A DNA stretch of 48,837 nt, from positions 1 to 48,837 of the forward strand of contig JANXEG010000002.1 of NCBI GenBank assembly GCA_025058425.1. Reading direction: 5' to 3'. The notes below the pieces were generated by a model that ran no database searches, was not told the DNA's origin, and saw only the letters and a program-made list of their open reading frames with translations. Position numbers and translations under genes: made by a program. The first letter of the stretch is position 1. Every line of letters begins with the position of its first letter. Of this stretch, positions 34,746 to 43,537 are shown in pieces. This DNA is from Nitrososphaerales archaeon (GTDB taxonomy: Archaea; Thermoproteota; Nitrososphaeria; Nitrososphaerales; JANXEG01).

Positions 34746-35855
34746 TCACAGATCTCCCTCTTTTGTAAATAACCTCTTTCTCGCCCATAGGGCTACGTTG
34801 ACTAGACTTATCATGATCGGTACTTCGATCAAAGGCCCTATCACCGTGGCAAAAGCCTCCTCCGAAGCCAAACCGAATACAGAAACTGCAACGGCTATCG
34901 CTAATTCGAAGTTGTTACTGGCTGCTGTGAAGGCGAGAGAAGTAGTCCTTTTATAGTCAAGCTTTAAGTAGTATCCTAGACCAAAGGATGTAAAGAACAT
35001 TATTATGAAGTACATCAATAACGGAACCGCTACCCTAGCAACATCGAATGGTAGATTGACTATGTATTCTCCTTTAAGGGAGAACATGATGACTATGGTG
35101 AATAAGAGGGCAAAGAGAGATGTGGGGCTCAGCTTAGATATAAAGACTTTATCGTACCAAATCTTCCCCCTTCTCCTTAAAAGGTAGAACCTAGTGATCA
35201 TACCTCCAAAGAATGGGATTCCAAGGTAGATCGCTACCGATTGTACTACTTCTATCAATGAAATCTGGACGACCTGTCCATATCCTGAGATCCAAGAGCT
35301 CAATACAGTTATGTAGAGGTAGGCTAGGATCGAATACATGGCTATCTGAAAGATGGAGTTTAGGGCTACAAGTATAGCTGCCCATTCATTATCTCCATCT
35401 GCAAGGCCGTTCCATACTATCACCATAGCGATACATCGTGCGAGGCCTATGAGGATTATCCCATTTCTAAAGGCAAGATGGTTTGCTAGGAATATCCAAG
35501 CCAAGACGAACATCAAGAATGGCCCAACGATCCAGTTCTGAATGAGTGAAAGGGATAGCATGGTCTTTGAACCTTCTGCCTTGATGATCTTTCTCAGATC
35601 TTCATATCTGACCTTCGCGAGTGGGGGGTACATCATCCAGATCAGCCCGATCGCTATCGGGATGGATGTTGTACCTATGCTCATAGAGCCAATGATATCG
35701 GAGAGTTCTGGTGATGTGTAGCCTAATCCTATACCTATCATCATCGCTAGGAATATCCACAGAGTAAGAAACTTGGTGAGCCAGGGGAGCTGAATACTCT
35801 CCTTTTTGGTTATGGAAGAATACATTTCTTGACCTTCGACTAGGATTTCTGGCAT
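34746..35855 (-). CDS. ACR3-family arsenite efflux carrier
   Basis: A 369-residue membrane carrier with ten predicted helices. The family signature ARCIAMVIVWNGLADGD (139-155) contains the essential cysteine C141 of ACR3 proteins, which binds arsenite, and VALNSIFQIAMYS follows. The late helix AFTAASNNFELAIAVAVSVFG (near 312) is also typical. It exports As(III) (some relatives Sb(III)) using the proton gradient. No ArsR, ArsC or ArsM gene is adjacent. It lies between S6e and aIF5B, genes that usually sit close together, so it looks inserted. Two tandem TTTATTTCGA repeats lie just upstream. Confidence 0.92.
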   Translation of the reverse strand: MPEILVEGQEMYSSITKKESIQLPWLTKFLTLWIFLAMMIGIGLGYTSPELSDIIGSMSIGTTSIPIAIGLIWMMYPPLAKVRYEDLRKIIKAEGSKTMLSLSLIQNWIVGPFLMFVLAWIFLANHLAFRNGIILIGLARCIAMVIVWNGLADGDNEWAAILVALNSIFQIAMYSILAYLYITVLSSWISGYGQVVQISLIEVVQSVAIYLGIPFFGGMITRFYLLRRRGKIWYDKVFISKLSPTSLFALLFTIVIMFSLKGEYIVNLPFDVARVAVPLLMYFIIMFFTSFGLGYYLKLDYKRTTSLAFTAASNNFELAIAVAVSVFGLASEEAFATVIGPLIEVPIMISLVNVALWARKRLFTKEGDL

Positions 35856-35864
35856 ATAAGTCTT

Positions 35865-35884
35865 TTTATTTCGATTTATTTCGA
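35865..35884. repeat. Tandem 10-bp direct repeat in the ACR3 promoter
   Basis: TTTATTTCGA occurs twice head to tail (35865-35874, 35875-35884), 10-29 bases before the ACR3 ATG. On the gene's strand this is TCGAAATAAA twice. It overlaps the expected promoter and may be a regulator site; one helical turn spacing suits cooperative binding. Confidence 0.5.
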
Positions 35885-36009
35885 GATAAGTTGAGGTAAA
35901 TTGTAGAAAGTTGTAAAGATTTGGATTATCTTTTACAAAGTGAAATCTTTAGCAATTCCTAATTCATCAAAAATAACTTTAACTATTAACTAAATTAAAG
36001 TATGAAGAG

Positions 36010-37800
36010 TTAAAATCCATACGATGGATTGACCTTCCTCCTAATCTTAATAATCTCTTCTAAAACTTTAACCTCCTCTTCACCTAATCTATGCATGTAT
36101 TTACTCTTCAAAAGCTTCACATCCGCATCATTAGGAAGTGTATAGAGAACCTCGCCTTCATGGATATGCCTGCCCATGATGGGCTCCATCATAGAGATAG
36201 CGACCTGTGAACCAGTTTGTGCTTCGTTTATAGGCTCTCCCTTATCCTGTATCTGATGGACCGTGCCTATGGTCTTACCATTCTCGTTCATGAGTGTAAC
36301 CTTCTGTCTAAGTCTACCCGATAAAACTTCAACACCAAAGATCGCTGGATTGCTCCTTCTAAATACATAACCTTTAAGTATACGTATTTTACAAGGTGGT
36401 GTAAGCTTCATAAACTCTAATCGTTCAGCGGCCTCTTTCTCTCTAGCAACCCAATCTAAATAACTCTGAATCAAATTATAGACGATAGGGTCTGAGAAGA
36501 CTTTGATATTATGTTTAATGGCTTCTTCTTCAGCATCGGGTAAAAGTCTAACGCCAAAGGTCAATACTACTCCCAAGTAAGGATCGTCCTTCGCTACGGT
36601 ACTTGCTTCGATGATATCCCTTCTCGTTACAGGTCCGATATCAGCGATCCGTATAGGAACCTCCCTCCGCTTCAACATATCTACTATCGCTTCAAGGGTA
36701 CCTAACGTGTCTGCCTTGATGATCACACCAACACTATCGGTATGGATGAAGACCCTCTTCATTTCGCTCTCCACGAGCTTCATCGCCTCTTTAATATCAT
36801 CGGGAGTCTCAATACCTATTAATAGGGTCCCCGCTAGAACACCTTCTAGATCTGGGGTGACGATCTTTACACCTGCTGCAGCACTTACAGATTCGACGGG
36901 GGTGAATTTATCACGAGGATCTCTCATTTCATCCAGCGGTTTTGGCATAAATAATGCCTTAACCCTTGTTACTACAGCACCATCCCTCTTGCCCAATACT
37001 ATCGTATCACCGATCTTTAATGTACCATCGAGGAGTATCACGTTGGCTGTATGGCCTAAACCTATCTCCTCCTTCACTTCTAACGTAATCCCACGGGCTG
37101 GCCCTGATGTAATTGATAATCTCTTCGTTAAATACTGCTGGGCCAACCCTATTAGAACTGCCATAAGTTCGGGTATGCCTTCTCCAGTCTTCGCACTCAC
37201 AGGTACGATCGCGATCTCTTTTGTGAAGTCTCTTACACGATAGAAAGCCTCAGATTTAAAGTTGAGGCGTGAAAAACTTCCGACTACATTGTACAACCTT
37301 TCATCCAATTCTCTAACGACAGATTCGCTCTGAGCTTTTAAAGAATCGGTAAAGTAAGGTGTTTTACCACTCTTCCAACCCGGTATTAAGTCTATTTTAT
37401 TCAGTGCTACCACGAAAGGCACCTTTCTACTTCTTAAGATCTCTACACTTTCATAGGTTTGGACTTCAAAACCCTTCATGACATCGATTACCAATATTGC
37501 TAAATCTGCCGCCGATCCTCCTCTAATGCGTAGATTCGTGAAGACCTCATGTCCAGGTGTATCGATTACTAACAGTCCGGGTATGCGTATTTCAGCTTTA
37601 AATGAAGCGAGTAGAGGGCCACAGATCTGCTTCAATGTCTCCATAGGGAAAAAGCTTGCACCGATATGTTGTGTCATTCCGCCCACTTCTCTTGCTTGTA
37701 CCGCGGTACCTCGAATTTTATCCAATAATAGAGTCTTTCCCGAGTCTACGTGCCCCAACACTACAACGACTGGTTGCCTTATCTGGCCCATCAAGACCAA
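36010..37800 (-). CDS. infB: Translation initiation factor aIF5B
   Basis: A 596-residue GTPase that joins ribosomal subunits during initiation. G1 is GHVDSGKT (16-23), G3 is DTPGHEVF, G4 is NKID and G5 is PVSAKTGEG. The beta-barrel domain II, the alpha/beta/alpha domain III (VGVIIKADTLGTLEAI near 355) and the C-terminal domain IV are all present. G1 has Ser where most homologs have His (GHVDHGKT). Start is TTG at 37800 or ATG at 37791. It belongs to the conserved L7Ae-S28e-L24e-Ndk-aIF5B cluster, 91 bases after ndk. Confidence 0.95.
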   Translation of the reverse strand: MVLMGQIRQPVVVVLGHVDSGKTLLLDKIRGTAVQAREVGGMTQHIGASFFPMETLKQICGPLLASFKAEIRIPGLLVIDTPGHEVFTNLRIRGGSAADLAILVIDVMKGFEVQTYESVEILRSRKVPFVVALNKIDLIPGWKSGKTPYFTDSLKAQSESVVRELDERLYNVVGSFSRLNFKSEAFYRVRDFTKEIAIVPVSAKTGEGIPELMAVLIGLAQQYLTKRLSITSGPARGITLEVKEEIGLGHTANVILLDGTLKIGDTIVLGKRDGAVVTRVKALFMPKPLDEMRDPRDKFTPVESVSAAAGVKIVTPDLEGVLAGTLLIGIETPDDIKEAMKLVESEMKRVFIHTDSVGVIIKADTLGTLEAIVDMLKRREVPIRIADIGPVTRRDIIEASTVAKDDPYLGVVLTFGVRLLPDAEEEAIKHNIKVFSDPIVYNLIQSYLDWVAREKEAAERLEFMKLTPPCKIRILKGYVFRRSNPAIFGVEVLSGRLRQKVTLMNENGKTIGTVHQIQDKGEPINEAQTGSQVAISMMEPIMGRHIHEGEVLYTLPNDADVKLLKSKYMHRLGEEEVKVLEEIIKIRRKVNPSYGF

Positions 37801-37891
37801 CCTTATCTCTCTATCATCATAGAATCGTTAAACTATTATAAAGAGATGGTTCACCACAATTTATTTAGTTCTCTATCAAATTAATTTAAGA

Positions 37892-38302
37892 TTAAGAAAA
37901 GATGATTTTAGATTCTCTGATGAAACTTTCAACCGAGTCTGAAGCATGTATAAGATTCTCCGTTATAGCAAAGCCATAATCACCGCGAATAGTTCCAGGA
38001 GCGGCCTCTAAGGGGTTTGTTGCACCGATCATTCTTCTTACCACACTGATCGATGAAGGCCCTTCAAGTATAGCTGCAACTATAGGGCCCGAGGTTATGA
38101 ATGAGATCAATTCTTCATAAAAATGCTTTCCCGCATGGGGGGAATAGAACTCTTCAGCCTGTGCCCTCGTCATCGTGAGCATCTTCAAATCTACAATCTT
38201 GAAACCTTTATTCTCAAATCTTGAAATAATTGCTCCCACTAAACCCCTTCTTACACCATCGGGCTTTATCACGATCAAAGTCCTTTCATTTTTCTCACTC
38301 AT
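37892..38302 (-). CDS. ndk: Nucleoside diphosphate kinase
   Basis: A 136-residue enzyme that transfers the gamma phosphate between nucleoside triphosphates and diphosphates. TLIVIKPDGVRRGLVG at the N-terminus, GATNPLEAAPGTIRGDYG near 93 and the active-site histidine in ENLIHASDS near 118 are all canonical. The start overlaps the L24e stop (ATGA). Confidence 0.97.
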   Translation of the reverse strand: MSEKNERTLIVIKPDGVRRGLVGAIISRFENKGFKIVDLKMLTMTRAQAEEFYSPHAGKHFYEELISFITSGPIVAAILEGPSSISVVRRMIGATNPLEAAPGTIRGDYGFAITENLIHASDSVESFIRESKIIFS

Positions 38303-38490
38303 TTCTTTACCTCCGTTTTATAGAAACGGGTCCATTTAAGTTTACGAGGGTCGCGTTTTAACTCTAAAGCATTCTTTCTACATTTCGAGGAACAGTACCA
38401 TCGAACCGAACCATCATTCTTAACGAACATAATCCCTCTACCTAGAGGGATATCTGCACCACAGAAAGAGCACTTTCTAACACCGTACAC
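38299..38490 (-). CDS. rpl24e: Ribosomal protein L24e
   Basis: A 63-residue zinc-ribbon protein: CSFCGADIPLGRGIMFV with a CxxC pair, then CSSKCRKNALELKRDPRKLKWT. Start GTG at 38490, with AAGGTTGGTG ending 8 bases upstream, the same stretch found before S6e. The gene is 15 bases after S28e. Confidence 0.96.
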   Translation of the reverse strand: MYGVRKCSFCGADIPLGRGIMFVKNDGSVRWYCSSKCRKNALELKRDPRKLKWTRFYKTEVKK

Positions 38491-38505
38491 AAATTGACAC
38501 CAACC

Positions 38506-38721
38506 TTACTTGATCTTACGTGCTTCACGCTCCACTTCTCTTAACATCAATATATCTCCTAAGCGGACTGGGCCCTTTACATTTCTGGTTAAGATACGGC
38601 CTTTATCCTTCCCTTCCATAATTTTAACCCTCACTTGAATTATTTCGCCAGACACCCCAGTCCTACCCACGATCTGTATTACCTCCGCTGGAGTTAAACG
38701 TTCTTCTTGAACCTTGCTCAA
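38506..38721 (-). CDS. rps28e: Ribosomal protein S28e
   Basis: A 71-residue OB-fold protein of the small subunit: [18 protein letters not shown], then [18 protein letters not shown] and [12 protein letters not shown] start overlapping the L7Ae stop (TTGA). Confidence 0.96.
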   Translation of the reverse strand: MSKVQEERLTPAEVIQIVGRTGVSGEIIQVRVKIMEGKDKGRILTRNVKGPVRLGDILMLREVEREARKIK

Positions 38722-39107
38722 CGGGTACCGCCCGTAGATTTAACTTTTGATATAGCATTGATTATCTGCTCTAATAAACCTTGGGCTTCACCGGGCTCCA
38801 CTATACAGGCAGAAGCGGCACTTACATCGATACCCAGTACAGAGCCCATCTGAGCCTTGCTCGGTACGTAAACGTAAGGAATCTTTCTCTCTTCACAGAT
38901 TATGGGAAGGTGTGCGACGACCTCCGGTGGCTCCACATCTTCAGCGATCACTACGAGTTTAGCCAAACCCCTCTCAATAGCTTTTGTCGTCTCATTCGTA
39001 CCCTTTCGAACCTTGCCCGTTTGCCTCGCCTGCCTCAACGCTTCATATGTAGCTTCAGAAATCTCCTTTGGTGTTTCGAATTTTACGTAGTATGGTTTGG
39101 GGGTCAT
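38718..39107 (-). CDS. rpl7ae: Ribosomal protein L7Ae
   Basis: A 129-residue kink-turn-binding protein, part of the ribosome, box C/D and H/ACA RNPs and archaeal RNase [39 protein letters not shown] contains the RNA-contact residues (about 34-70). First gene of the cluster, with a strong TATA box 38 bases upstream of the ATG and a short leader without a clear SD. Confidence 0.97.
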   Translation of the reverse strand: MTPKPYYVKFETPKEISEATYEALRQARQTGKVRKGTNETTKAIERGLAKLVVIAEDVEPPEVVAHLPIICEERKIPYVYVPSKAQMGSVLGIDVSAASACIVEPGEAQGLLEQIINAISKVKSTGGTR

Positions 39108-39136
39108 CTTTAATCGCCCATAAAGGCTATCAAAGT

Positions 39137-39150
39137 GGTTTTATAAAAAT
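39137..39150 (-). promoter_or_regulatory. TATA box of L7Ae-S28e-L24e-ndk operon
   Basis: On the minus strand ATTTTTATAAAACC lies about 38 bases before the L7Ae ATG, predicting a start near 39119 and a leader of about 12 bases. Confidence 0.6.
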
Positions 39151-39317
39151 ATGTTGCTAATCTATGTGTTTTTTAATAAACTGTCTTCTTAAAGCTCAAT
39201 CTGAAGAGCCATATACAAAGCGATAAATTGGGCTGATGATATTAAATCTCGAGTATTGATACTCTTTGATTGATGGATAGCAAGGATTTAAACATCTTAA
39301 CCTTAATATTTTAAAGG

Positions 39318-40451
39318 ATGTTCGATCTCAGCATACTGGAGCCAAGACCAGAATTTGCAAAATTGGTCACCTTTGTACCAAATAAGAAGGTTCCTATACA
39401 TAATTGGTTTCATTTCAAAGAGGGTTTCTCAAGAGATTTTGTCATCAAAATATTCGATCTCTTTAAAGCGAGAGAAGGTATGAAGGTACTCGATCCCTTT
39501 TGTGGCTCTGGTACAACCTTACTCGTAGCGAAAGAATTTGGGATCGATGGTTGTGGTGTCGATGCCTCTCCTTTAGCAGTCTTTGTAACCCAAGTCAAAG
39601 TCGCTGATTATGATGTAGAGGAGTTGAATAGAGTGAGCGAAGATATCTTCTCAAAAAGTTTTAGAAAGTGTGATATTGGAGAGGTTAGTTGGCTCACCAA
39701 AGCTGCTTTTTCAAAGCATGCTTTAGAAGATATAGCATTTTTTAAAGAAGAATTGAAGCGCATCGATGATCCAAAGGTAAGAAATTTTTTCACTTTAGCT
39801 CTGATGAATTCAGCGAATAAAGTGAGTTACGCGATCAAAGATGGCTCTTACATAAGGATTCGTAAAAAACCACACCCTCCTTTAAGAAAGGTATTCAAGG
39901 CCGTTGTGAAGAAGATGATTAAGGATTTAAAGAAGTTTAAATTTAAAGGCTCAAAGATCGATGTGATTCTTGGTGATGCGAGAAAACTCGAATTCCTACC
40001 CGATGAGGAATTCGATCTAATAGTAACTTCACCTCCCTACCTCAATAAGATCGAGTATACGAAGGTTTATCGTATCGAATATGAGCTATTCTTCCCTCAT
40101 GTAAAGGTCGATGCCCTTCGTTCTTATATTGGTATGAATGTGAATGTGAAGGACGATCTATTCCCAGAGCTTCGATTGCCACTTGCTGCAAAAGCTTACT
40201 TGTATGATATCAATAGATCGCTTGAAGAGATGAAGAGAGTATTGAAGGTTGGGGCGAGGATCGCTCTCGTCATTGCAGAGGGTGCCTTTCCAGATCGTAT
40301 AGTGCCATGTGATCTATTGGTTGCAGAGCTCGCGGAAAGAATTGGATTCCATGTCGATAAGATACTTGTAGCTGCCGAAAGGGTCGTCACGAGGGATAGG
40401 ACTGTAAAGATAGGGAGGGCTAGAGAGAGTGTTATCCTGATGCAAAACTGA
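39318..40451 (+). CDS. DNA-methylase-like SAM-dependent methyltransferase (N4/N6 type)
   Basis: A 377-residue protein. The SAM-binding motif is VLDPFCGSGTTLLVA (57-71), followed by GVDASPLAVF (80-89). The catalytic motif is TSPPYLNKIEYTKVYRIEYELFF (starting at 237; SPPY at 238-241), typical of amino-methyltransferases. The N-terminal PNKKVPIHNWFHFKEGFS (21-38) is a conserved lead-in of this subfamily. Motif I comes before motif IV, the reverse of the beta-class DNA methylases that use the same DPFCGSGTT sequence. No restriction or specificity gene is adjacent, so an orphan DNA or an RNA methylase are both possible. ATG start with a TATA-like GATTTAAAC about 30 bases upstream. Confidence 0.8.
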   Translation: MFDLSILEPRPEFAKLVTFVPNKKVPIHNWFHFKEGFSRDFVIKIFDLFKAREGMKVLDPFCGSGTTLLVAKEFGIDGCGVDASPLAVFVTQVKVADYDVEELNRVSEDIFSKSFRKCDIGEVSWLTKAAFSKHALEDIAFFKEELKRIDDPKVRNFFTLALMNSANKVSYAIKDGSYIRIRKKPHPPLRKVFKAVVKKMIKDLKKFKFKGSKIDVILGDARKLEFLPDEEFDLIVTSPPYLNKIEYTKVYRIEYELFFPHVKVDALRSYIGMNVNVKDDLFPELRLPLAAKAYLYDINRSLEEMKRVLKVGARIALVIAEGAFPDRIVPCDLLVAELAERIGFHVDKILVAAERVVTRDRTVKIGRARESVILMQN

Positions 40452-40624
40452 ATCCTTGAGCTGCACACTTCAAACTCTATACGTTACAAGAGATAAATTC
40501 AGTCTAATCACCTCAATTACCGATCGGATGATGAATTATACAATCTAACACAAAAACCAAAGAATCGATGGATTTGATCGTTTAGCGTTATCGTTATTTA
40601 GAAGTTTACGTCTTGTTGTGTTCG

Positions 40625-41149
40625 GTGACCATTCTGTCTAAAGTTAAAAGGGTCGCGATCGCATCCATCTTTAGCGTTCTAATGTTCGTATATAAGATGG
40701 TTTTAATGGTTCTACCGACACCCATCGATAAGATGTTTATCTTTATTCAGGCCCTTTTGTTCGCAATATCTTCGTTAATGTTGGGAAGGATGGGTGCCAC
40801 ATATGTGGCAACGATAAGTGGTTTACTTGTAACTATATGGAGGCCTGCATTTGCTCCATTCAGCCTACTCTTCAGCATAATGTATGGAATCTTGATAGAT
40901 ATTTTCTTCTATTTATTCAAAGTCAAAATGCCCCATGGCGGTGTAAAGACCAATAGAACCATTCTATCCCTCACAGTAAGTACGGCGATGATAGGGTCGA
41001 TAGCCCTATACGTGACATTTATGATCAGCTTAATACCCATATCTCCCATTCTACACTTTTCCGTAATCGTCTTAGGTACTATCAATGGCGCTGTAGCTGG
41101 TTATCTTACATCCTTTATTTGGAATAGATATTTAAGACATAGATCATGA
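40625..41149 (+). CDS. Polytopic membrane protein resembling an ECF transporter S component
   Basis: About 175 residues with five or six hydrophobic helices. The stretch MGATYVATISGLLVTIWRP followed by FSLLFSIMYGILIDIFFYLF has the look of ECF S components, which bind a vitamin or metal in the membrane. No energizing ATPase (EcfA) or EcfT is nearby. Start codons TTG at 40613, TTG at 40616 and GTG at 40625 are possible. A TATA-like TTATTTA near 40595 would start transcription around 40621, which favours the GTG. I am not certain of the family. Confidence 0.45.
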   Translation: MTILSKVKRVAIASIFSVLMFVYKMVLMVLPTPIDKMFIFIQALLFAISSLMLGRMGATYVATISGLLVTIWRPAFAPFSLLFSIMYGILIDIFFYLFKVKMPHGGVKTNRTILSLTVSTAMIGSIALYVTFMISLIPISPILHFSVIVLGTINGAVAGYLTSFIWNRYLRHRS

Positions 41150-41331
41150 TGCTTGGGTGCATCAACAATCGATTCTAAGTTTTAAATCAACATTTATTCA
41201 TAAGGTTTATTCAAATTCGAATAATGGAATAAGATGTTGGGATTTAAATTCTCAGAACTTTTTACTTTCAATATGTGAGATAGTAAGCTAAAGTTATTAG
41301 ATACTAGATACCAAATCCGAGCCATCAATCC

Positions 41332-42219
41332 TTAAGTTACGATTCTAACCTTCGTTAATTCTTCGAAGACCTTTATTAAAGAAGAAGTGTCTTTATCACC
41401 CAATCCTACGGCTCTAGCTATAGCGAATAATTGTTGTGCAACACTTGCCATTATAAGTGGAACTTTAAGCTCTTTCGCCAACTTTAACGCCTCCTCCAAA
41501 TCCTTATACATCAGATCTACCTTAAAACCGGGATCAAAGTTCCCTTTAAAGATGTGGTGCGCAAATTTTCTCTCAAAAGTTCGACTACTACCACTACTTG
41601 CAGATACGATCTCATAAAGCTTTCTGGGATCGAGACCAGCTTTAACGCCCATGGTCATTGCTTCTATAGCACCGACCAAATTTACAGCAGCCATGGAATT
41701 ATTGACCAATTTGGCGATTTGTCCAGAACCTAGAGGGCCGACATAAAAGATTTTATCACCTATGATCTTCAAGACTTCTTGAACCCTCTTAAAACTCTCT
41801 TCATCACCACCAAACATGATCGCCAATCTCCCAGTCTCTGCACCCTCCGTTCCACCACTCACTGGTGCATCACAGAGCTTCACATTCTTCTTCCTTAAGG
41901 CTTCATCACACTCTTTATAAACCGTTGGTCCGATTGTACTTAGGTCGATCACAATAGAACCCTCTTTTATACCGTATAAAACTCCATTCTCTCCTAACAA
42001 AACATCTTTTACCACTTCACCATTCGGTAGGCTCATTATAACGATATCCGAATTCTCTGCAACCTCCTTTGGATTATTACATGCTCGTGCTCCTAACGTT
42101 GCTAAGCTCTGCACCCTCTCTTCGATTATGTCATAAGCGTAAAGTTCGTAACCGGCCTTCAATAGGCGCGCTGCTATCCTACTACCCATTGCTCCAAGGC
42201 CGATAAAGCCTATCTTCAT
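41332..42219 (-). CDS. 3-hydroxyisobutyrate dehydrogenase-family oxidoreductase
   Basis: NAD(P)-dependent beta-hydroxyacid dehydrogenase of 295 residues (3-hydroxyisobutyrate, tartronate-semialdehyde or succinic-semialdehyde reductase type). Rossmann motif GFIGLGAMGSRIA at the N-terminus, substrate motif DAPVSGGTEGAETGRLAIMFGG near 120, and the catalytic lysine in GQIAKLVNNSMAAVN near 170. A longer frame begins at TTG 42237, but the TATA box at 42241-42250 would lie only a few bases from it. The ATG at 42219 is 27 bases downstream and puts the Rossmann loop at the usual distance from the start. The substrate is unknown. Confidence 0.9.
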   Translation of the reverse strand: MKIGFIGLGAMGSRIAARLLKAGYELYAYDIIEERVQSLATLGARACNNPKEVAENSDIVIMSLPNGEVVKDVLLGENGVLYGIKEGSIVIDLSTIGPTVYKECDEALRKKNVKLCDAPVSGGTEGAETGRLAIMFGGDEESFKRVQEVLKIIGDKIFYVGPLGSGQIAKLVNNSMAAVNLVGAIEAMTMGVKAGLDPRKLYEIVSASSGSSRTFERKFAHHIFKGNFDPGFKVDLMYKDLEEALKLAKELKVPLIMASVAQQLFAIARAVGLGDKDTSSLIKVFEELTKVRIVT

Positions 42220-42240
42220 AATTATCTCTGTAAGCAATCC

Positions 42241-42250
42241 TATTTTTATA
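42241..42250 (-). promoter_or_regulatory. TATA box of the 3-hydroxyisobutyrate dehydrogenase-family gene
   Basis: ATATAAAAAT on the minus strand, centred 27 bases before the ATG at 42219. It decides the start codon and predicts a leaderless message. Confidence 0.6.
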
Positions 42251-42444
42251 TGTAACTATGCTTCTATCCTTTACATTCCCTTTTCTCACTTTAACTCAAC
42301 CATTTCATTCACATAGGTACATAGGTAAGGTGTTAATTTCATTCGCTTTATTGAGATTTATGTAATACATATCGCCACGTATGCTTATTATTTAAACTCC
42401 TCTTTGCTCCTCAATATCATTTCTTCACCATCATTACCTATAAC

Positions 42445-42452
42445 CTATATAA
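42445..42452 (+). promoter_or_regulatory. TATA box of rtcA
   Basis: CTATATAA is centred about 37 bases before the ATG at 42486. A GTG at 42456 is too close to it to be transcribed, so the start is placed at 42486. Confidence 0.5.
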
Positions 42453-42485
42453 GGAGTGAAAGACTTAGAAGAAAGGGGTCTTTCG

Positions 42486-43520
42486 ATGCTAGAGATAGAT
42501 GGTGGTGTAAAGAGTGGTAGTGGTACCATCTTACGCTTATCGATAGCCTTGGCTGCAATCCTCAACGAAGAGTTACACATATATAACATTCGTAAAAAGC
42601 GCAGCCCATCGGGATTAAGGCCACAACATCTGGAAGCGGTCCTTACGGCTGCTAAACTCTGCAATGCAGAGGTTAAAGGTGCTTATGTGGGCTCGGAGGA
42701 GATACGGTTCAAACCCAATGAAATATCGGGTGGTGACGTGAGTGCTGAAATTGGTACAGCTGGTAGTATACCTATGCTGATCATGACTGTATTGCCGATA
42801 TGTGCTTATGCAAAGAAAGATGTGAATCTTCGTATAAGTAAAGGTGGTACAGATGTTAAGAGAGCGCCGACGATCAACTATCTCCGATATGTGCTTCTAC
42901 CGACACTTGAAAAGATGGGGCTGAAGACATCTTTAACGATCCACGCATTCGGTTATTATCCCATCGGTATGGGTGATGTGTCCATTAAAGTCCAACCATG
43001 TAAAGGATTGAAACCGTTGAAGATTGAGGAATTCGGAGAATTACAGATGATTCGTGGCCTATCTGTTTGCACATTCTTAAGAGAGAGGAAAGTAGCGGAG
43101 AGGCAAGCGAATGCTGCGAAGGATTACCTTGAATCTCATGGTTATAAAGCTGAGATCGATATTCTCTACGATACATCCAACCCGCTTCAAAAAGGTAGCT
43201 CACTAGTTTTATGGGCAAATACGAGTAAGGGTGCGTTATTAGGTAGTGATGCGATAGGTGAATTACGCAAGCCGAGTGAGGCTGTTGGCCATGAAGCCGC
43301 TGAAGAGCTTGTTAAAGAGTTAGAGATAAAAGCTACTGTAGACACTCATCTTGCTGATATGCTTATACCATACATCGGATTGGCCGATGGTGAATCTATC
43401 TATTTAACACGTTCAATTACTGAGCATTTGGATACGAATATTTGGCTTACTGAAAGGATTTTAAATGTGAAATTCCATATAGAAAAGGTAAATGGACTCT
43501 ACCGCATAAGAAAGGTATAG
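42486..43520 (+). CDS. rtcA: RNA 3'-terminal phosphate cyclase
   Basis: Converts an RNA 3'-phosphate to a 2',3'-cyclic phosphate with ATP. The 344-residue protein shows the N-terminal LEIDGGVKSGSGTILRLSIAL (usually DGSxGEGGGQILR), SGLRPQHLEAVLTAA near 40, GGGTDV-like KGGTDVKRAPTI near 121, RGLSVCTFLRERKVAERQ near 186 and the nucleophilic histidine in DTHLADMLIPYIGLADGES near 285. The glycine-loop variant is noticeable but the rest is canonical. The start at 42486 follows from the TATA box. It is 17 bases upstream of the FAU-1 gene, suggesting a joint RNA-processing unit. Confidence 0.9.
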   Translation: MLEIDGGVKSGSGTILRLSIALAAILNEELHIYNIRKKRSPSGLRPQHLEAVLTAAKLCNAEVKGAYVGSEEIRFKPNEISGGDVSAEIGTAGSIPMLIMTVLPICAYAKKDVNLRISKGGTDVKRAPTINYLRYVLLPTLEKMGLKTSLTIHAFGYYPIGMGDVSIKVQPCKGLKPLKIEEFGELQMIRGLSVCTFLRERKVAERQANAAKDYLESHGYKAEIDILYDTSNPLQKGSSLVLWANTSKGALLGSDAIGELRKPSEAVGHEAAEELVKELEIKATVDTHLADMLIPYIGLADGESIYLTRSITEHLDTNIWLTERILNVKFHIEKVNGLYRIRKV

Positions 43521-43537
43521 CGATCATGGGGTGTTAA

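Noticed and set aside
23307-35855. An arsenic resistance island (ArsA-like ATPase plus ACR3 carrier)
   Set aside because: The two genes are 10 kb apart on opposite strands, the ATPase has one domain and a Get3-like cysteine pair, and there is no ArsR, ArsC, ArsD or ArsM in between.
36611-37243. 210-codon plus-strand open frame opposite aIF5B
   Set aside because: It is antisense to a well-supported essential gene, has low-complexity Ser/Ile-rich composition and no ribosome site.
39318-40451. Restriction-modification system
   Set aside because: Only a methylase-like protein is present; neighbours are ribosomal proteins and a membrane protein, with no endonuclease or specificity subunit.
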